A DNA stretch of 64,000 nucleotides, from positions 186,001 to 250,000 of the forward strand of contig NZ_FXTC01000004.1 in the NCBI RefSeq assembly GCF_900182655.1, read 5' to 3'. This stretch comes from Chryseobacterium rhizoplanae. GTDB lineage: Bacteria; Bacteroidota; Bacteroidia; Flavobacteriales; Weeksellaceae. Below, piece by piece: positions 43,629 through 52,041 of this stretch. The notes under the pieces were generated by a model, which saw nothing but the letters and a program-made list of their open reading frames with translations, was not told the DNA's origin and did not search any database. The first letter of the stretch is position 1; the number at the start of each line of letters is the position of its first letter. The position numbers were made by a program, and so were the translations under genes.

Positions 43629-44492
43629 TTAAAATAAAAGCTTTTCATACTCCCTGAGATCATCAGAGCTGAAAAGAATCTGATGGTCAGTCGATTTTTC
43701 AAATGACTGATCATAAGTAAAATATTTCTCGTAATCCTCTTCATCTATAAAAATATCCATCTGGCATTCTTTTATATAATGTGATTTTTCTCCATAATCT
43801 TCTACAAAATATCCGGATTCATTCCATTGTTCATGATGACAACGCAGACAGGTTTTTTGATGCACAGCTTTATAGCCGCATATCTCACAATCCTGTAAAC
43901 TTTGGAATAATGTTGAAATTTCATTTCGTCTGTCTTCCGGGAAAATAGAGAGAGGAATTGTTTTTAAAAGCAGGTAATAATTAGGTTCCTGCCATGAAAA
44001 ATAAAACGTTTCTTCTGGATTGCCAAACGATTTTGTGTGAATCCACATTCTTTGAAGATCATATTCCAGATCAGCTTTTACGATATTTTTAATATTCAGA
44101 AGGGTTTTATGATCTCTTCTGACGTTCTGTTTTTCATCAATTTCAATAACAGGCTGCTGTTCCAGAAAATGATTCAGGCACAATGTTGTCTGCCAGGAAC
44201 CAACTGTTCTCATTTTACCTTCACTGCCACAGATTTCACAAGTCTTTACCGACAATTCTGAATATTTGTCTTTGATGGCTTTAAGCTTGTTATTAAGTTC
44301 TTCATCCTCAGAATACGTGTAGCACCTCAACCCACCGAATTTTTCCTTTCCAAAAACACGGTGTTCCATATTCCAGCCTGCAATAGCAAATTCAAAGAGC
44401 AGTTTCCGGATCAGGTCATCCCATCCGGTACTGTTTACTGAAAAATTGGTCAGATTACGCTCTATAAAAAGGCTGATCTCTTCTTTATTCAT
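43629..44492 (-). CDS. Protein with two zinc-knuckle modules, unknown function
   Basis: A 287-residue soluble protein. Two C-x2-C modules are evident: TCEICGSEG with a following Cys and His (TTLCLNHF), and CEICGYKAVHQKTCLRCHHEQ with two C-x2-C pairs. The N-terminal 75 residues contain the phrase KFGGLRCYT, found in some unassigned bacterial proteins. The function is not recognised. Its start overlaps the pepE stop by 1 nt (ATGA), so it is cotranscribed and translationally coupled. Envelope-related neighbours (dacB, kinase) follow. Confidence 0.75.
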   Translation of the reverse strand: MNKEEISLFIERNLTNFSVNSTGWDDLIRKLLFEFAIAGWNMEHRVFGKEKFGGLRCYTYSEDEELNNKLKAIKDKYSELSVKTCEICGSEGKMRTVGSWQTTLCLNHFLEQQPVIEIDEKQNVRRDHKTLLNIKNIVKADLEYDLQRMWIHTKSFGNPEETFYFSWQEPNYYLLLKTIPLSIFPEDRRNEISTLFQSLQDCEICGYKAVHQKTCLRCHHEQWNESGYFVEDYGEKSHYIKECQMDIFIDEEDYEKYFTYDQSFEKSTDHQILFSSDDLREYEKLLF

Positions 44493-45184
44493 TAAAGTCT
44501 GCTTCCTGCTTCTATTTCGTAAGGTTCTTTACCTTTCTCAAAAATTCTTGTCAGCTCGCTTCCTTCTACTGTAATGGCATCTGCTGTTCTTCTGATCCAG
44601 TTTCCTTCCCTAAGGCCTACTACTTTAATGTCGTTTTGAGTAAGGAACTCCTGAATACGGGTTTCTCTCGTTTCTCCATTATGTTTCAAATCCGGGTTAG
44701 GATCAAGATAATGCGGGTTGATATTGAAAGGAACCAGTCCCATACAGTCAAAACTTGGAGGATATACAATCGGCATATCATTCGTGGTTTTCATATTCTG
44801 CCCTCCGATATTGCTTCCTGCGCTGCATCCAAGATAGGCTTTTCCTCCTGAAACATTTTCTTTTAAGACAGACATCAATCCTTCTTCATGTAATGTTTTA
44901 ACCAATAAAAAGGTATTTCCGCCTCCGGTAAAGTACCCCTTTGCCTGATTCAGGGCTTCTTTTTTATCTTCAAATTCATGAAGGCCTTTTACTTTTATGT
45001 TGATTGTTTCAAAGAAAGAACGTGCTTTTGCGGTATAGTCGTCATGGGAAATTCCGCCTGGTCTTGCGAAAGGAATAAACACAATTTCGTCAATTCCATT
45101 ATAGAGTTGGATTAATTCTTCTCTTAAGTATTCCAGATATTCTCCGCCAAAAAGGGTGGATGTTGAAGCTAATATGATATTCAT
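44492..45184 (-). CDS. pepE: Alpha-aspartyl dipeptidase (peptidase E, S51)
   Basis: A 230-residue cytoplasmic serine dipeptidase. The nucleophile elbow is GCSAGSNIG (Ser near 121); the His of the triad is in FNINPHYLDPN, and the start NIILASTSTLFGGEYLEYL and GYFTGGGNTFLLVKTL are family features. It hydrolyses dipeptides with N-terminal aspartate. First gene of the four-gene unit with an exact promoter. Confidence 0.93.
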   Translation of the reverse strand: MNIILASTSTLFGGEYLEYLREELIQLYNGIDEIVFIPFARPGGISHDDYTAKARSFFETINIKVKGLHEFEDKKEALNQAKGYFTGGGNTFLLVKTLHEEGLMSVLKENVSGGKAYLGCSAGSNIGGQNMKTTNDMPIVYPPSFDCMGLVPFNINPHYLDPNPDLKHNGETRETRIQEFLTQNDIKVVGLREGNWIRRTADAITVEGSELTRIFEKGKEPYEIEAGSRL

Positions 45185-45221
45185 ATGACGAAATTATATG
45201 TATTAATAAAAAAATGAATGA

Positions 45222-45252
45222 CAAAGATAGCTTCAAACATTAACGAATCAAA
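45222..45252 (-). promoter_or_regulatory. Promoter of the pepE-dacB-kinase operon
   Basis: Minus-strand TTTG (45249-45252), 19-nt spacer, TATCTTTG (45222-45229): an exact consensus match, 38 nt before the pepE start. Confidence 0.8.
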
Positions 45253-45352
45253 AATTAAACTAAAAAAAACACGTTTCCCGTTAATATTTTCTAAAAAAAC
45301 TTAAAGCTTCTAAAATTTAACTTTTTATGGAATTATTATTGAATTTTAGATT

Positions 45353-45916
45353 ATGAATTTAAAATATAAGATTATGAAAATGAGTACAATTAATAGTAGA
45401 AACCTATTTTTAGGTTTGATACTGGCAGGAAGTGTAAGTCTTGTAAACGCGCAAACAACTCAACCGGAAACTTCAGCAACAACGAGTCAAACAACCAATC
45501 CAACGATTGATGGTCTTAAAAAACAGATTGAGGCCAATCCAAAGGATACGGAATCTTTAGCAAAATTAGCAGCAGCTTACCAGGAAGCTTCAGATTGGCC
45601 GAATGCCATTGATACCTGGAAGAAAATCTCTGCTTTATTACCGGACTGGGCTCCATCTTATTACAGCCAGGCTTATGCGTATCAGTCTGCAAAAGATGAT
45701 GCCAATGCAAAACTGGCTTATGAAAAGTATATTGCAACCGTAAAACCGGAAGAGGTAGAGCAAAATAAGAAAAATCTGGCGTATGCCTATTTCTATATTG
45801 CCTTTGCAGAACAGCAAACAGATCCTAATAAGGCAAAAGAGCACATTGCAAAATCTTTACAGTATGACCCTAGCAATCAGGACGCTGTGAAGCTTAGCAA
45901 AGCTTTAAATTCTTAA
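45353..45916 (+). CDS. Exported TPR protein
   Basis: A 187-residue protein with a signal peptide ending LVNAQ (about residue 34 from this start; ATG at 45374 gives a more usual 27-residue signal). The mature part holds a Thr/Gln-rich linker and then TPR-like helix pairs (about 55-185: DTESLAKLAAAYQEASDWPN, APSYYSQAYAYQSAKDD and YAYFYIAFAEQQTDPNK are successive units). TPRs mediate protein contact; the partner is unknown. Monocistronic with a strong terminator. Confidence 0.85.
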   Translation: MNLKYKIMKMSTINSRNLFLGLILAGSVSLVNAQTTQPETSATTSQTTNPTIDGLKKQIEANPKDTESLAKLAAAYQEASDWPNAIDTWKKISALLPDWAPSYYSQAYAYQSAKDDANAKLAYEKYIATVKPEEVEQNKKNLAYAYFYIAFAEQQTDPNKAKEHIAKSLQYDPSNQDAVKLSKALNS

Positions 45917-45924
45917 CAGAATGA

Positions 45925-45955
45925 AAATGCCGGAAGTTTTTCCGGCATTTTTTAT
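45925..45955 (+). terminator. Terminator of the TPR gene
   Basis: AAATGCCGGAA (45925-45935) pairs perfectly with 45940-45950 over a 4-nt loop and is followed by six T. Confidence 0.92.
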
Positions 45956-45978
45956 TATATCTAATCTGACTTGAATTT

Positions 45979-46144
45979 AACGCAAAGGTTTATTTTTATC
46001 TGGTTTTATATTTTAGAGGAGCAAAGTTTAAATCAACTTCGTTGATTCTTTCTAAGCGTATGTATATCATAAAGCTTTATCAGCGACTTTGTCGCTTTCT
46101 TAGCTTACTTAATAATTACAAATATTCAATTTAATCTTTGCGTT
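45979..46144. repeat. Intergenic repeat with outer inverted repeat and inner hairpins
   Basis: Outer arms AACGCAAAG (45979-45987) and CTTTGCGTT (46136-46144). Inside are two perfect hairpins with 3-nt loops: AATCAAC-TTC-GTTGATT (46031-46047) and AGCGAC-TTT-GTCGCT (46082-46096). The 250-bp gap holds no other signal. From memory, similar AACGCAAAG elements occur in other flavobacteria; that is not verified here. Confidence 0.7.
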
Positions 46145-46175
46145 TTTAAACTCTGTTTTTTAGCTTTCTGTTCGC

Positions 46176-46664
46176 CTATTCAATCATTTTTCCGAAAAAA
46201 TCTGTTTCACCGTGTAAATGACGGATGATTTTCTCAATATTCCTTTGGATACTTGCTTCTGTTTTTAAATTATTGATATAACGAACCAGTTCAAGTCTTC
46301 TTGAAGGAATCAGATTTTCAAAATTTTCTGTTGCCAGAGGACTTTCCTTAATTGCTTTTTCCAAATGAGGATGCATAGAAATACTTCTGTCAGAATCATC
46401 ATATTCCAATATAACTTCAATGACTTCTCCAATTCTCTTTGGAGAGTTTTTCAACATTGTCAGGTTCACATACAGTCTCCATTCTCCCAGATATTTCATC
46501 AGGTTTTGCTTAAATTCCTGTCCGTTCACTGTTCCTTTTACCGGAATCGGGCTTTTATTCTTTCCTGATTCCTTAAAAATCCTCTCCAAAATCTCTTCCG
46601 GAACAAATACAAAAGGATTAATTCCAATGATTTCCAATGTGGCTGTGAAACTGTTGTTTTTCAT
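46176..46664 (-). CDS. YdeI/OmpD-associated family protein (DUF1905)
   Basis: A 162-residue cytoplasmic protein from the ATG at 46664; a start 15 codons upstream is open but adds an unlikely leader. The N-terminal half (about 3-90: FTATLEIIGINPFVFVP, LYVNLTMLKNSPKRIGEVI) is a DUF1905 beta-barrel; the C-terminal helical half (HPHLEKAIKESPLATENFEN, then LIPSRRLELVRYINNLKT) is the YdeI/OmdA segment. YdeI-type proteins are linked to polymyxin and bacteriocin tolerance in enterobacteria; here the role is not known. TATTTTTG at 46697-46704 is a likely -7 box. Confidence 0.82.
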   Translation of the reverse strand: MKNNSFTATLEIIGINPFVFVPEEILERIFKESGKNKSPIPVKGTVNGQEFKQNLMKYLGEWRLYVNLTMLKNSPKRIGEVIEVILEYDDSDRSISMHPHLEKAIKESPLATENFENLIPSRRLELVRYINNLKTEASIQRNIEKIIRHLHGETDFFGKMIE

Positions 46665-46696
46665 AGATAACAAATTTTGACTGATCAGGCTGGAAG

Positions 46697-46704
46697 CAAA
46701 AATA
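46697..46704 (-). promoter_or_regulatory. Bacteroidota -7 box for the YdeI-like gene
   Basis: Minus-strand TATTTTTG fits TAnnTTTG, 33 nt before the chosen ATG at 46664; it overlaps the extended reading frame, supporting the shorter start. Confidence 0.45.
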
Positions 46705-46862
46705 ACCATTTGTTTAAGATCAATATAAATTATTTTTTACTTTGTATAATTCTTTCCATTCTCAAACCCGAAACTCTCAAACCCTCCAATTCTATAACGA
46801 GAATACCCAAAATCCCGAACCCTGTAACTCAAAATTCATATCCCAGAACTCAATTAATTCCC

Positions 46863-46870
46863 TATCTTTG
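46863..46870 (+). promoter_or_regulatory. Bacteroidota -7 box for the transaldolase gene
   Basis: TATCTTTG, 23 nt before the ATG at 46894. No TTTG at the 19-nt position. Confidence 0.5.
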
Positions 46871-46893
46871 TATCAATAAATCTATTTAACAAA

Positions 46894-47547
46894 ATGAAAT
46901 TTTTTATTGACACAGCTAATTTAGAGCAAATCAAAGAAGCCAGAGATCTTGGAATTTTAGATGGTGTAACAACCAATCCATCATTAATGGCTAAAGAAGG
47001 AATTCAAGGTTCTGAAGCAATCAAAAACCACTACAAAACGATCTGCGAACTTGTAGACGGAGATATTTCTGCGGAAGTTCTTTCTACAACGTATGAAGAA
47101 ATGATTAAGGAAGGAGACGAATTGGCTGCTATTCACCCAAATATCGTTGTAAAGATCCCGATGATCAAAGACGGAATCAAAGCTTTAAAATATTTTTCTG
47201 ATAAAGGAATCAAAACGAACTGTACATTAATCTTCTCTCCGGGACAGGCTCTTTTAGCAGCAAAAGCAGGAGCTACTTATGTTTCTCCGTTCTTAGGAAG
47301 ATTAGATGATATTTCTACAGACGGTCTGAACCTTATCCAGGAAATCAGATTGATTTTTGATAACTATATGTATGAAACTGAAATTTTAGCAGCTTCTATC
47401 CGTCATTCAATGCACATCATCGACTGTGCTAAAATCGGAGCTGATGTGATTACATCTCCACTGCCTCCGATCTTGAGCTTATTGAAGCACCCATTAACAG
47501 ACAGCGGATTGGCTCAGTTTATTGCAGATTCTCAGAAATTAGCATAA
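46894..47547 (+). CDS. Transaldolase / fructose-6-phosphate aldolase family
   Basis: A 217-residue TIM-barrel class I aldolase, the short TalC/Fsa-type length. The start [20 protein letters not shown] with [13 protein letters not shown], the Schiff-base lysine K87 in [27 protein letters not shown] and [11 protein letters not shown] are all family features. It may run as a transaldolase in the pentose phosphate pathway (usual annotation in Bacteroidota) or as fructose-6-phosphate aldolase; the sequence alone does not separate them. Single gene. Confidence 0.93.
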   Translation: MKFFIDTANLEQIKEARDLGILDGVTTNPSLMAKEGIQGSEAIKNHYKTICELVDGDISAEVLSTTYEEMIKEGDELAAIHPNIVVKIPMIKDGIKALKYFSDKGIKTNCTLIFSPGQALLAAKAGATYVSPFLGRLDDISTDGLNLIQEIRLIFDNYMYETEILAASIRHSMHIIDCAKIGADVITSPLPPILSLLKHPLTDSGLAQFIADSQKLA

Positions 47548-47570
47548 TAACTGATTCTTATTCAGATATA

Positions 47571-47599
47571 AAAAACCCGGAACAATGTTCCGGGTTTTT
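47571..47599. terminator. Bidirectional terminator
   Basis: A near-perfect palindrome (AAAAACCCGGAACA at 47571-47584, complement 47586-47599) between the convergent transaldolase and GLPGLI genes. Confidence 0.9.
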
Positions 47600-47616
47600 A
47601 TTTTTTAATGATTATT

Positions 47617-48483
47617 CTATTTCAGCAGATCCAGCTCAAGAATATTATTTTGCTTTTTCAGGTCATTCTTCCTTTTTATTTCTTTCTCTTTTTGTGCTTT
47701 ATCAGCAGGAATCAATTTTCCGGATTCATCTATTTCCTGAATTTCGATTCCCCGGGCCAGCATCTGTTTTTCACTTTTCATAGGGTCAGCAAGATAGTCT
47801 TTAAAAGCTTTTCTATATTTGGCTTCATTTACTGTTACAAGAGCATTAAACCGTTCTTTTTCTTTGGTACTCGTCCATTCGTAGCCGTCAGGAAGTTTTT
47901 TATTTCCTTTTAATTCAAATGAATGGGTATGGGAAGCATCTTCGAGTTTTACAATTAATCCCGGAAGCCCGTGAAATTTATATGGTCCGTCCTGAATGGG
48001 AAGATCTGTTGTAAACCAGGCTGTCCATTTTCTTCCGGCGAAGTTACCTATTGCTTTTTGTGCTTTAAACCCGCTTATCTCTGCTTTATCCGGAAATATT
48101 TTCCATTCCTGTTTTCGGGCATCCTGTACCATATATTCGTCAGCGGAAAGATTGGTGAAAAAATTCACTGAATAATCGGGATACATTTTTTCAACACTAT
48201 AACTTATTTTGCCTTTGAATTTGATTGCTGAAAAATCTAATTCTTTAACTCCCATCTGCAGCTGTTTTTCCATAGCAGAGGTCATAAGAGAATCCGATTC
48301 AAAAGAATCTTTACTGTAAAATTTTGATCCTTTGGCAGCAACATCCAAAAGCATAATTTCCACTTCCGGTTTATCTTTAGCTGTAGAATCCAGCGCATAT
48401 TTGTATTCATACATAAATCTCTGATTCTGGGCACTAGTAATTACAGCTAAAATAAGACTCAATAAAATAATCAGTTTTCTCAT
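47617..48483 (-). CDS. GLPGLI family protein (copy 1)
   Basis: A 288-residue exported protein with a signal peptide (KLIILLSLILAVITSAQN). The naming motif is in GPYKFHGLPGLIVKLED (about 163-179), preceded by WTAWFTTDLPIQDGPYKFHG. The family is confined to Bacteroidota, with no known function, and often lies next to other exported proteins. The maa-like gene ends 20 bp upstream, so both may be one transcript. A paralogue is at 49158-50048. Confidence 0.93.
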   Translation of the reverse strand: MRKLIILLSLILAVITSAQNQRFMYEYKYALDSTAKDKPEVEIMLLDVAAKGSKFYSKDSFESDSLMTSAMEKQLQMGVKELDFSAIKFKGKISYSVEKMYPDYSVNFFTNLSADEYMVQDARKQEWKIFPDKAEISGFKAQKAIGNFAGRKWTAWFTTDLPIQDGPYKFHGLPGLIVKLEDASHTHSFELKGNKKLPDGYEWTSTKEKERFNALVTVNEAKYRKAFKDYLADPMKSEKQMLARGIEIQEIDESGKLIPADKAQKEKEIKRKNDLKKQNNILELDLLK

Positions 48484-48503
48484 GGTTGGTTGGATATAGT
48501 TTT

Positions 48504-49070
48504 TTAATTCTGTTCTGTAATTTTTTTAACGACTTTACACGGATTTCCCACTGCAACTACATGATCCGGAATATCTTTCGTGACAATACTTCCTGCGCCA
48601 ATCACTGAGTTATTTCCGATAGAAACTCCGGGAAGCACAACGACATTTCCTCCCAGCCATACATTATCTCCTACTTTAATCGGATGTGCATATTCAAGAC
48701 CTTCATTTCTCTGTTTTGCATCAAGCGGATGGCCTGCTGTATAGAAACTACAGTTTGGGCCGATAAATACATTATCACCAAACTCCACTTTGGCACAATC
48801 TAAGATAACAAGGTTATGATTGGCATAGAAGTTCTCTCCTGCTTTTATATTGTATCCGTAATCACACCAGAAATTGGGTTCTATACAGATATTTTCTTTG
48901 ATGCTTCCGATTATTCTTCCGAGCAGTTCATATCTTCTTTCTGTATCTGAGTTCTTCAATCCGTTATATTCCTGGCACAGATCTTTGCAGGCAATACGCT
49001 CCTGAATCAGTTCTTTGTCGTAGTTAGCATTGTATAAAAGTCCTGCTGCACATTTTTCATTTTCTGTCAT
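48504..49070 (-). CDS. Maltose/sugar O-acetyltransferase (hexapeptide family)
   Basis: A 188-residue acyltransferase with the left-handed beta-helix repeats of the LacA/Maa group (IGPNCSFYTAGHPLDAKQRN, NVWLGGNVVVLPGVSIGNNS, IGAGSIVTKDIPDHVVAVGN). The N-terminal EKCAAGLLYNANYDKELIQE is the Mac domain. The catalytic His is in YTAGHPLD. It acetylates sugars such as maltose or galactosides from acetyl-CoA. It sits between two GLPGLI genes on the same strand. Confidence 0.93.
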   Translation of the reverse strand: MTENEKCAAGLLYNANYDKELIQERIACKDLCQEYNGLKNSDTERRYELLGRIIGSIKENICIEPNFWCDYGYNIKAGENFYANHNLVILDCAKVEFGDNVFIGPNCSFYTAGHPLDAKQRNEGLEYAHPIKVGDNVWLGGNVVVLPGVSIGNNSVIGAGSIVTKDIPDHVVAVGNPCKVVKKITEQN

Positions 49071-49103
49071 GTTGTGGAATTTTAAGTCCTGAGATAAAGA
49101 TAA

Positions 49104-49140
49104 AAAAAACAGTAAGATTATGATAACCTTACTGTTTTTT
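49104..49140 (-). terminator. Terminator of GLPGLI copy 2
   Basis: AAAAAACAGTAAG (49104-49116) pairs with 49128-49140 over an 11-nt loop, 17 bp past the stop of the gene at 49158. The minus-strand T-run is part of the stem. Confidence 0.75.
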
Positions 49141-49157
49141 ATTCCAATATAAACCGC

Positions 49158-50048
49158 TTATTTGTAAAGCTCCGGTTCTATTTTATTGTTGTTTTTTAAT
49201 TGGTCTTCTTTTGCTCTTTTTTCGATATTTCTGTACATTTCATTGGCATCAATATTTTTTCCATCCTGATTTTTCATCTGTACCACAGCTCCTGCCGGAA
49301 GAGTACTCATGGTTTGTTTCATATCTTTTGTAGGATCTGTAAGATAATCTTTCCAGGCTTTTTTAAACTGTTTTTTGTTGATCTCTATTTCCTTTCCTCC
49401 TATTCCAATTGTAGTAAGACCTGGTATTTGAATATCTTCTTCTGATGCGGCCTCCGTTTTCTTGTTACCGATTAAAGTCATGATATGAGATCCTGTTTTA
49501 TCTTCAACTTTAACGATAAGTCCTGGCAGTCCATAGAACTTATAGGGACCGTCCTGGAATGGAATATCTGTAGAAAACCATGCGGTCCAGCTTCTTCCTC
49601 CAAAATTTGTGGTTGCCTTTTGCGTATTATACTCTCCGATTTTCTGCTTTTCAGGAAGTATTTTCCATTCAGGTTTTTGGTCTTCCTGCATTTTATAGGT
49701 TGTATTTCCTATATTTTCAGAGAACGAAACACTATAATCCGGGTACTTTTTCGTGACCGTTGAAAGAGTTGTTCCCGGTTTCATATTTCTCCTGACATTG
49801 ATGCTTCCCCCAAATCCTCCTTTCATCTGCTTGGCGATATCGGCTTTCATGGTTGAATCAGCAACAAACTTTTCGCGGCTGTAGTATTTAGAACCATTTT
49901 TGTCAATATCCAAAAGCATAACATCACTTTTCACTTCTGCTCTATTGGTAGAATCAGAGATATATTTGTAGTCATAAAAGAATCTGTTCACCTGCGCGTT
50001 CACAACCACACTTAAAAATGCCAGTAAAATGAAATAACTTTTTTTCAT
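49158..50048 (-). CDS. GLPGLI family protein (copy 2)
   Basis: A 296-residue exported protein, with a signal peptide (SYFILLAFLSVVVNAQ) and the GLPGLIVKVED motif at about 174-184. It is clearly paralogous to 47617-48483 (shared WTAWFSTDIPFQDGPYKFYG, and the ends EPELYK and ELDLLK). Function unknown. It is on its own, closed by terminators on both sides. Confidence 0.93.
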   Translation of the reverse strand: MKKSYFILLAFLSVVVNAQVNRFFYDYKYISDSTNRAEVKSDVMLLDIDKNGSKYYSREKFVADSTMKADIAKQMKGGFGGSINVRRNMKPGTTLSTVTKKYPDYSVSFSENIGNTTYKMQEDQKPEWKILPEKQKIGEYNTQKATTNFGGRSWTAWFSTDIPFQDGPYKFYGLPGLIVKVEDKTGSHIMTLIGNKKTEAASEEDIQIPGLTTIGIGGKEIEINKKQFKKAWKDYLTDPTKDMKQTMSTLPAGAVVQMKNQDGKNIDANEMYRNIEKRAKEDQLKNNNKIEPELYK

Positions 50049-50073
50049 AGTTTATGTATTATTCAGATAGTAA

Positions 50074-50108
50074 AAAAGCTCTGCCAGTTAAATACTGACA
50101 AAGCTTTT
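50074..50108 (-). terminator. Terminator of the blaI-M56 operon
   Basis: A 15-position stem (50074-50088 with 50094-50108) with two mismatches and a 5-nt loop, 6 bp past the M56 stop; minus-strand T-rich end. Confidence 0.7.
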
Positions 50109-50113
50109 GGAAC

Positions 50114-52036
50114 TTATTTCTTTGTCTCAATTCTTACTTCTCCATTCTTCACTTCTCCATTCTTCTGAGTGTTGACCATTACTTTTGAAATATTGGCAGA
50201 ACTCAAAGCATTAACATCATCTTTAGACACTTCTCTTCCATCAATGTAATACTTGTATTTGTGATCATCATTACCGTTAATGCTAAACTTTTTTACCCCA
50301 TTCATGGCAATGTTTCCGTTACCGTCTTTTTTGATGAAATCAGCATGCATTACCATCACATTAGGAGCAGAAGTTGTCATGGTAAAGTTACCAGCTCTGA
50401 AACTTTGTGCTGCTTTTTCAGCTTCTACACGTATTTTTTCACCCTCTTTTCTTATCCTATCCCCTTCTATTCTGGCTTTTTCTCCTTTGATAAGAAATAC
50501 AGCACTTTCAGCTCTTGCTCTGTCTCCTTCTAAGCGGGCTTTTTCGCCCTCTATTCTGGCTTTCTCTCCTTCCACTCTGGCTTTTGCGGCTTCTTTCATG
50601 GCTTTTTTTGCTTCTGCCATTGCCTTACGTACTTCCTCTTTTTCTTTAGAGCTCAGATCCTTATAGTAAACGCTGTTATTATTTTTAAAATAAACTACTT
50701 TCGGAGCTTTTGGAGCCTGAGGTTCAGCTGGTGCACTAGGTGGTGTGGGAGGAACGATGTTTTTTACGGCTCTTTCAGCCGCTCTTCCCGCTTTTTTAGC
50801 CGCTCTTTCTATTTTACGAAGTGCTTTCTTATCAAGAGGATCCATATTTTCAAGTTCCTTCATTTGATTTTTCCATTCAGCCGAATTGAAATATTTATCA
50901 ACTTCAACTTTGGAAGCCACCTCTCCTATCTCTGATGCCAGGTTACTTATTTCTTCAATTTTATCACTGAAAGCATCACTTTCCGGATCCAATCCATCCA
51001 GCTCCTTCTCTTTTTCTTTTATTTTTTTCTCAAGATCGGTCAATTTAGTTTGATTTTCCGGTGATACAGGTTTTAATCCTGTAATATTTCCCTGAACCGA
51101 TTTTTCAGGTCTTACTGTATCTTTTTTGATTTCTGAAACTGCTTTTTTTATAGAAAGGTTGGTTTCTTCAATTTCTCTGTTCTTTGCATTTACCAGATAA
51201 GCAAAAGCTACGGTAAATAAGACCGGCAATGCAAGAATTCTTCGCGCATATCCGAACTTTGTTTTTGGTTTTTGTAACATTTTAAGTCTTTTTTTAAGGT
51301 TTGAACTTAGAAACGGACTGGTAGCAGGCAACTGTGTTCCGGAAAAGTGGCTTGCTAAAAGCATCTGCGCAAATGCTTTGGTGTCCGATTGTTGTACGGC
51401 TTTTTTATCAGCCAGGTACTCGTGGATGAGATTAATTTCTTTTTTGATGATATGAAAAAACGGATTGAACCAGAAAACAGAAGTAATAATCTCGATAAAA
51501 ATCTTATCAAAGGAATGTTTCTGCTCAATATGTACCATCTCATGCTTTAAAATCTGTTTTCCGATATCGGAATGCAGTGTGATGGCATTCTTCCAGAAAA
51601 GGTTCTTAAAGTATGAAAACGGGGCTTCACTAAGATCTGTACGGTAAAAGTTGATCCCGTCAAAACTTTCTTTCTGAAACTCTTTTTTAAACTGCTGGAT
51701 TTTGAAAATCCCATAGATCAGCTTCCCTAAAAAATAGAGAGAAACCAGTCCCAGAGCTGAAAAAATAATGTTAAAATAAAGGTTACCATTGTCTACGTTT
51801 TTATGTGTGTTAAAATTCTGAATCTTGTCAAGAAGCATATACATATCATTATTTACCTCTATCGTAAAATCGTCTACTCTGATGAGTGGCAGCAGTAGTG
51901 ATATTACGATTGCAGCCAACAGATAAAATCTGTTATAATGATGGAATGTCTTGTCTTTTAAAGACAACTGATAGTATAAGAATGTTACACCCGAACATAC
52001 AATTGTTTTCCCAAAGTATAAAAGTATTGCTTCCAT
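50114..52036 (-). CDS. M56 family metallopeptidase (BlaR1-like) with long coiled-coil C-terminus
   Basis: A 640-residue inner-membrane protein. Three or four N-terminal helices precede the cytosolic zinc protease site HEMVHIEQKHS (about 165-175), with the third ligand probably in IHEYLADKKAV; another helix (about 270-285, ILALPVLFTVAFAYLV) follows. The C-terminus is periplasmic: two coiled coils, a Pro-rich linker, a striking repeated (E/R)KARIEGEKARLEGDRAR segment (about 500-560), and a final domain with YYIDGREVSKDDV. The beta-lactam sensor domain of BlaR1 is absent. It follows blaI by 5 bp and presumably cleaves that repressor when triggered (inference by family). Confidence 0.9.
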   Translation of the reverse strand: MEAILLYFGKTIVCSGVTFLYYQLSLKDKTFHHYNRFYLLAAIVISLLLPLIRVDDFTIEVNNDMYMLLDKIQNFNTHKNVDNGNLYFNIIFSALGLVSLYFLGKLIYGIFKIQQFKKEFQKESFDGINFYRTDLSEAPFSYFKNLFWKNAITLHSDIGKQILKHEMVHIEQKHSFDKIFIEIITSVFWFNPFFHIIKKEINLIHEYLADKKAVQQSDTKAFAQMLLASHFSGTQLPATSPFLSSNLKKRLKMLQKPKTKFGYARRILALPVLFTVAFAYLVNAKNREIEETNLSIKKAVSEIKKDTVRPEKSVQGNITGLKPVSPENQTKLTDLEKKIKEKEKELDGLDPESDAFSDKIEEISNLASEIGEVASKVEVDKYFNSAEWKNQMKELENMDPLDKKALRKIERAAKKAGRAAERAVKNIVPPTPPSAPAEPQAPKAPKVVYFKNNNSVYYKDLSSKEKEEVRKAMAEAKKAMKEAAKARVEGEKARIEGEKARLEGDRARAESAVFLIKGEKARIEGDRIRKEGEKIRVEAEKAAQSFRAGNFTMTTSAPNVMVMHADFIKKDGNGNIAMNGVKKFSINGNDDHKYKYYIDGREVSKDDVNALSSANISKVMVNTQKNGEVKNGEVRIETKK

Positions 52037-52041
52037 AGGTA

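Noticed and set aside
50280..50666. 128-residue plus-strand frame antisense to the M56 coiled coil
   Set aside because: Its repetitive Ser/Ala/Phe-rich content simply mirrors the repeated coiled-coil codons of the minus-strand gene.
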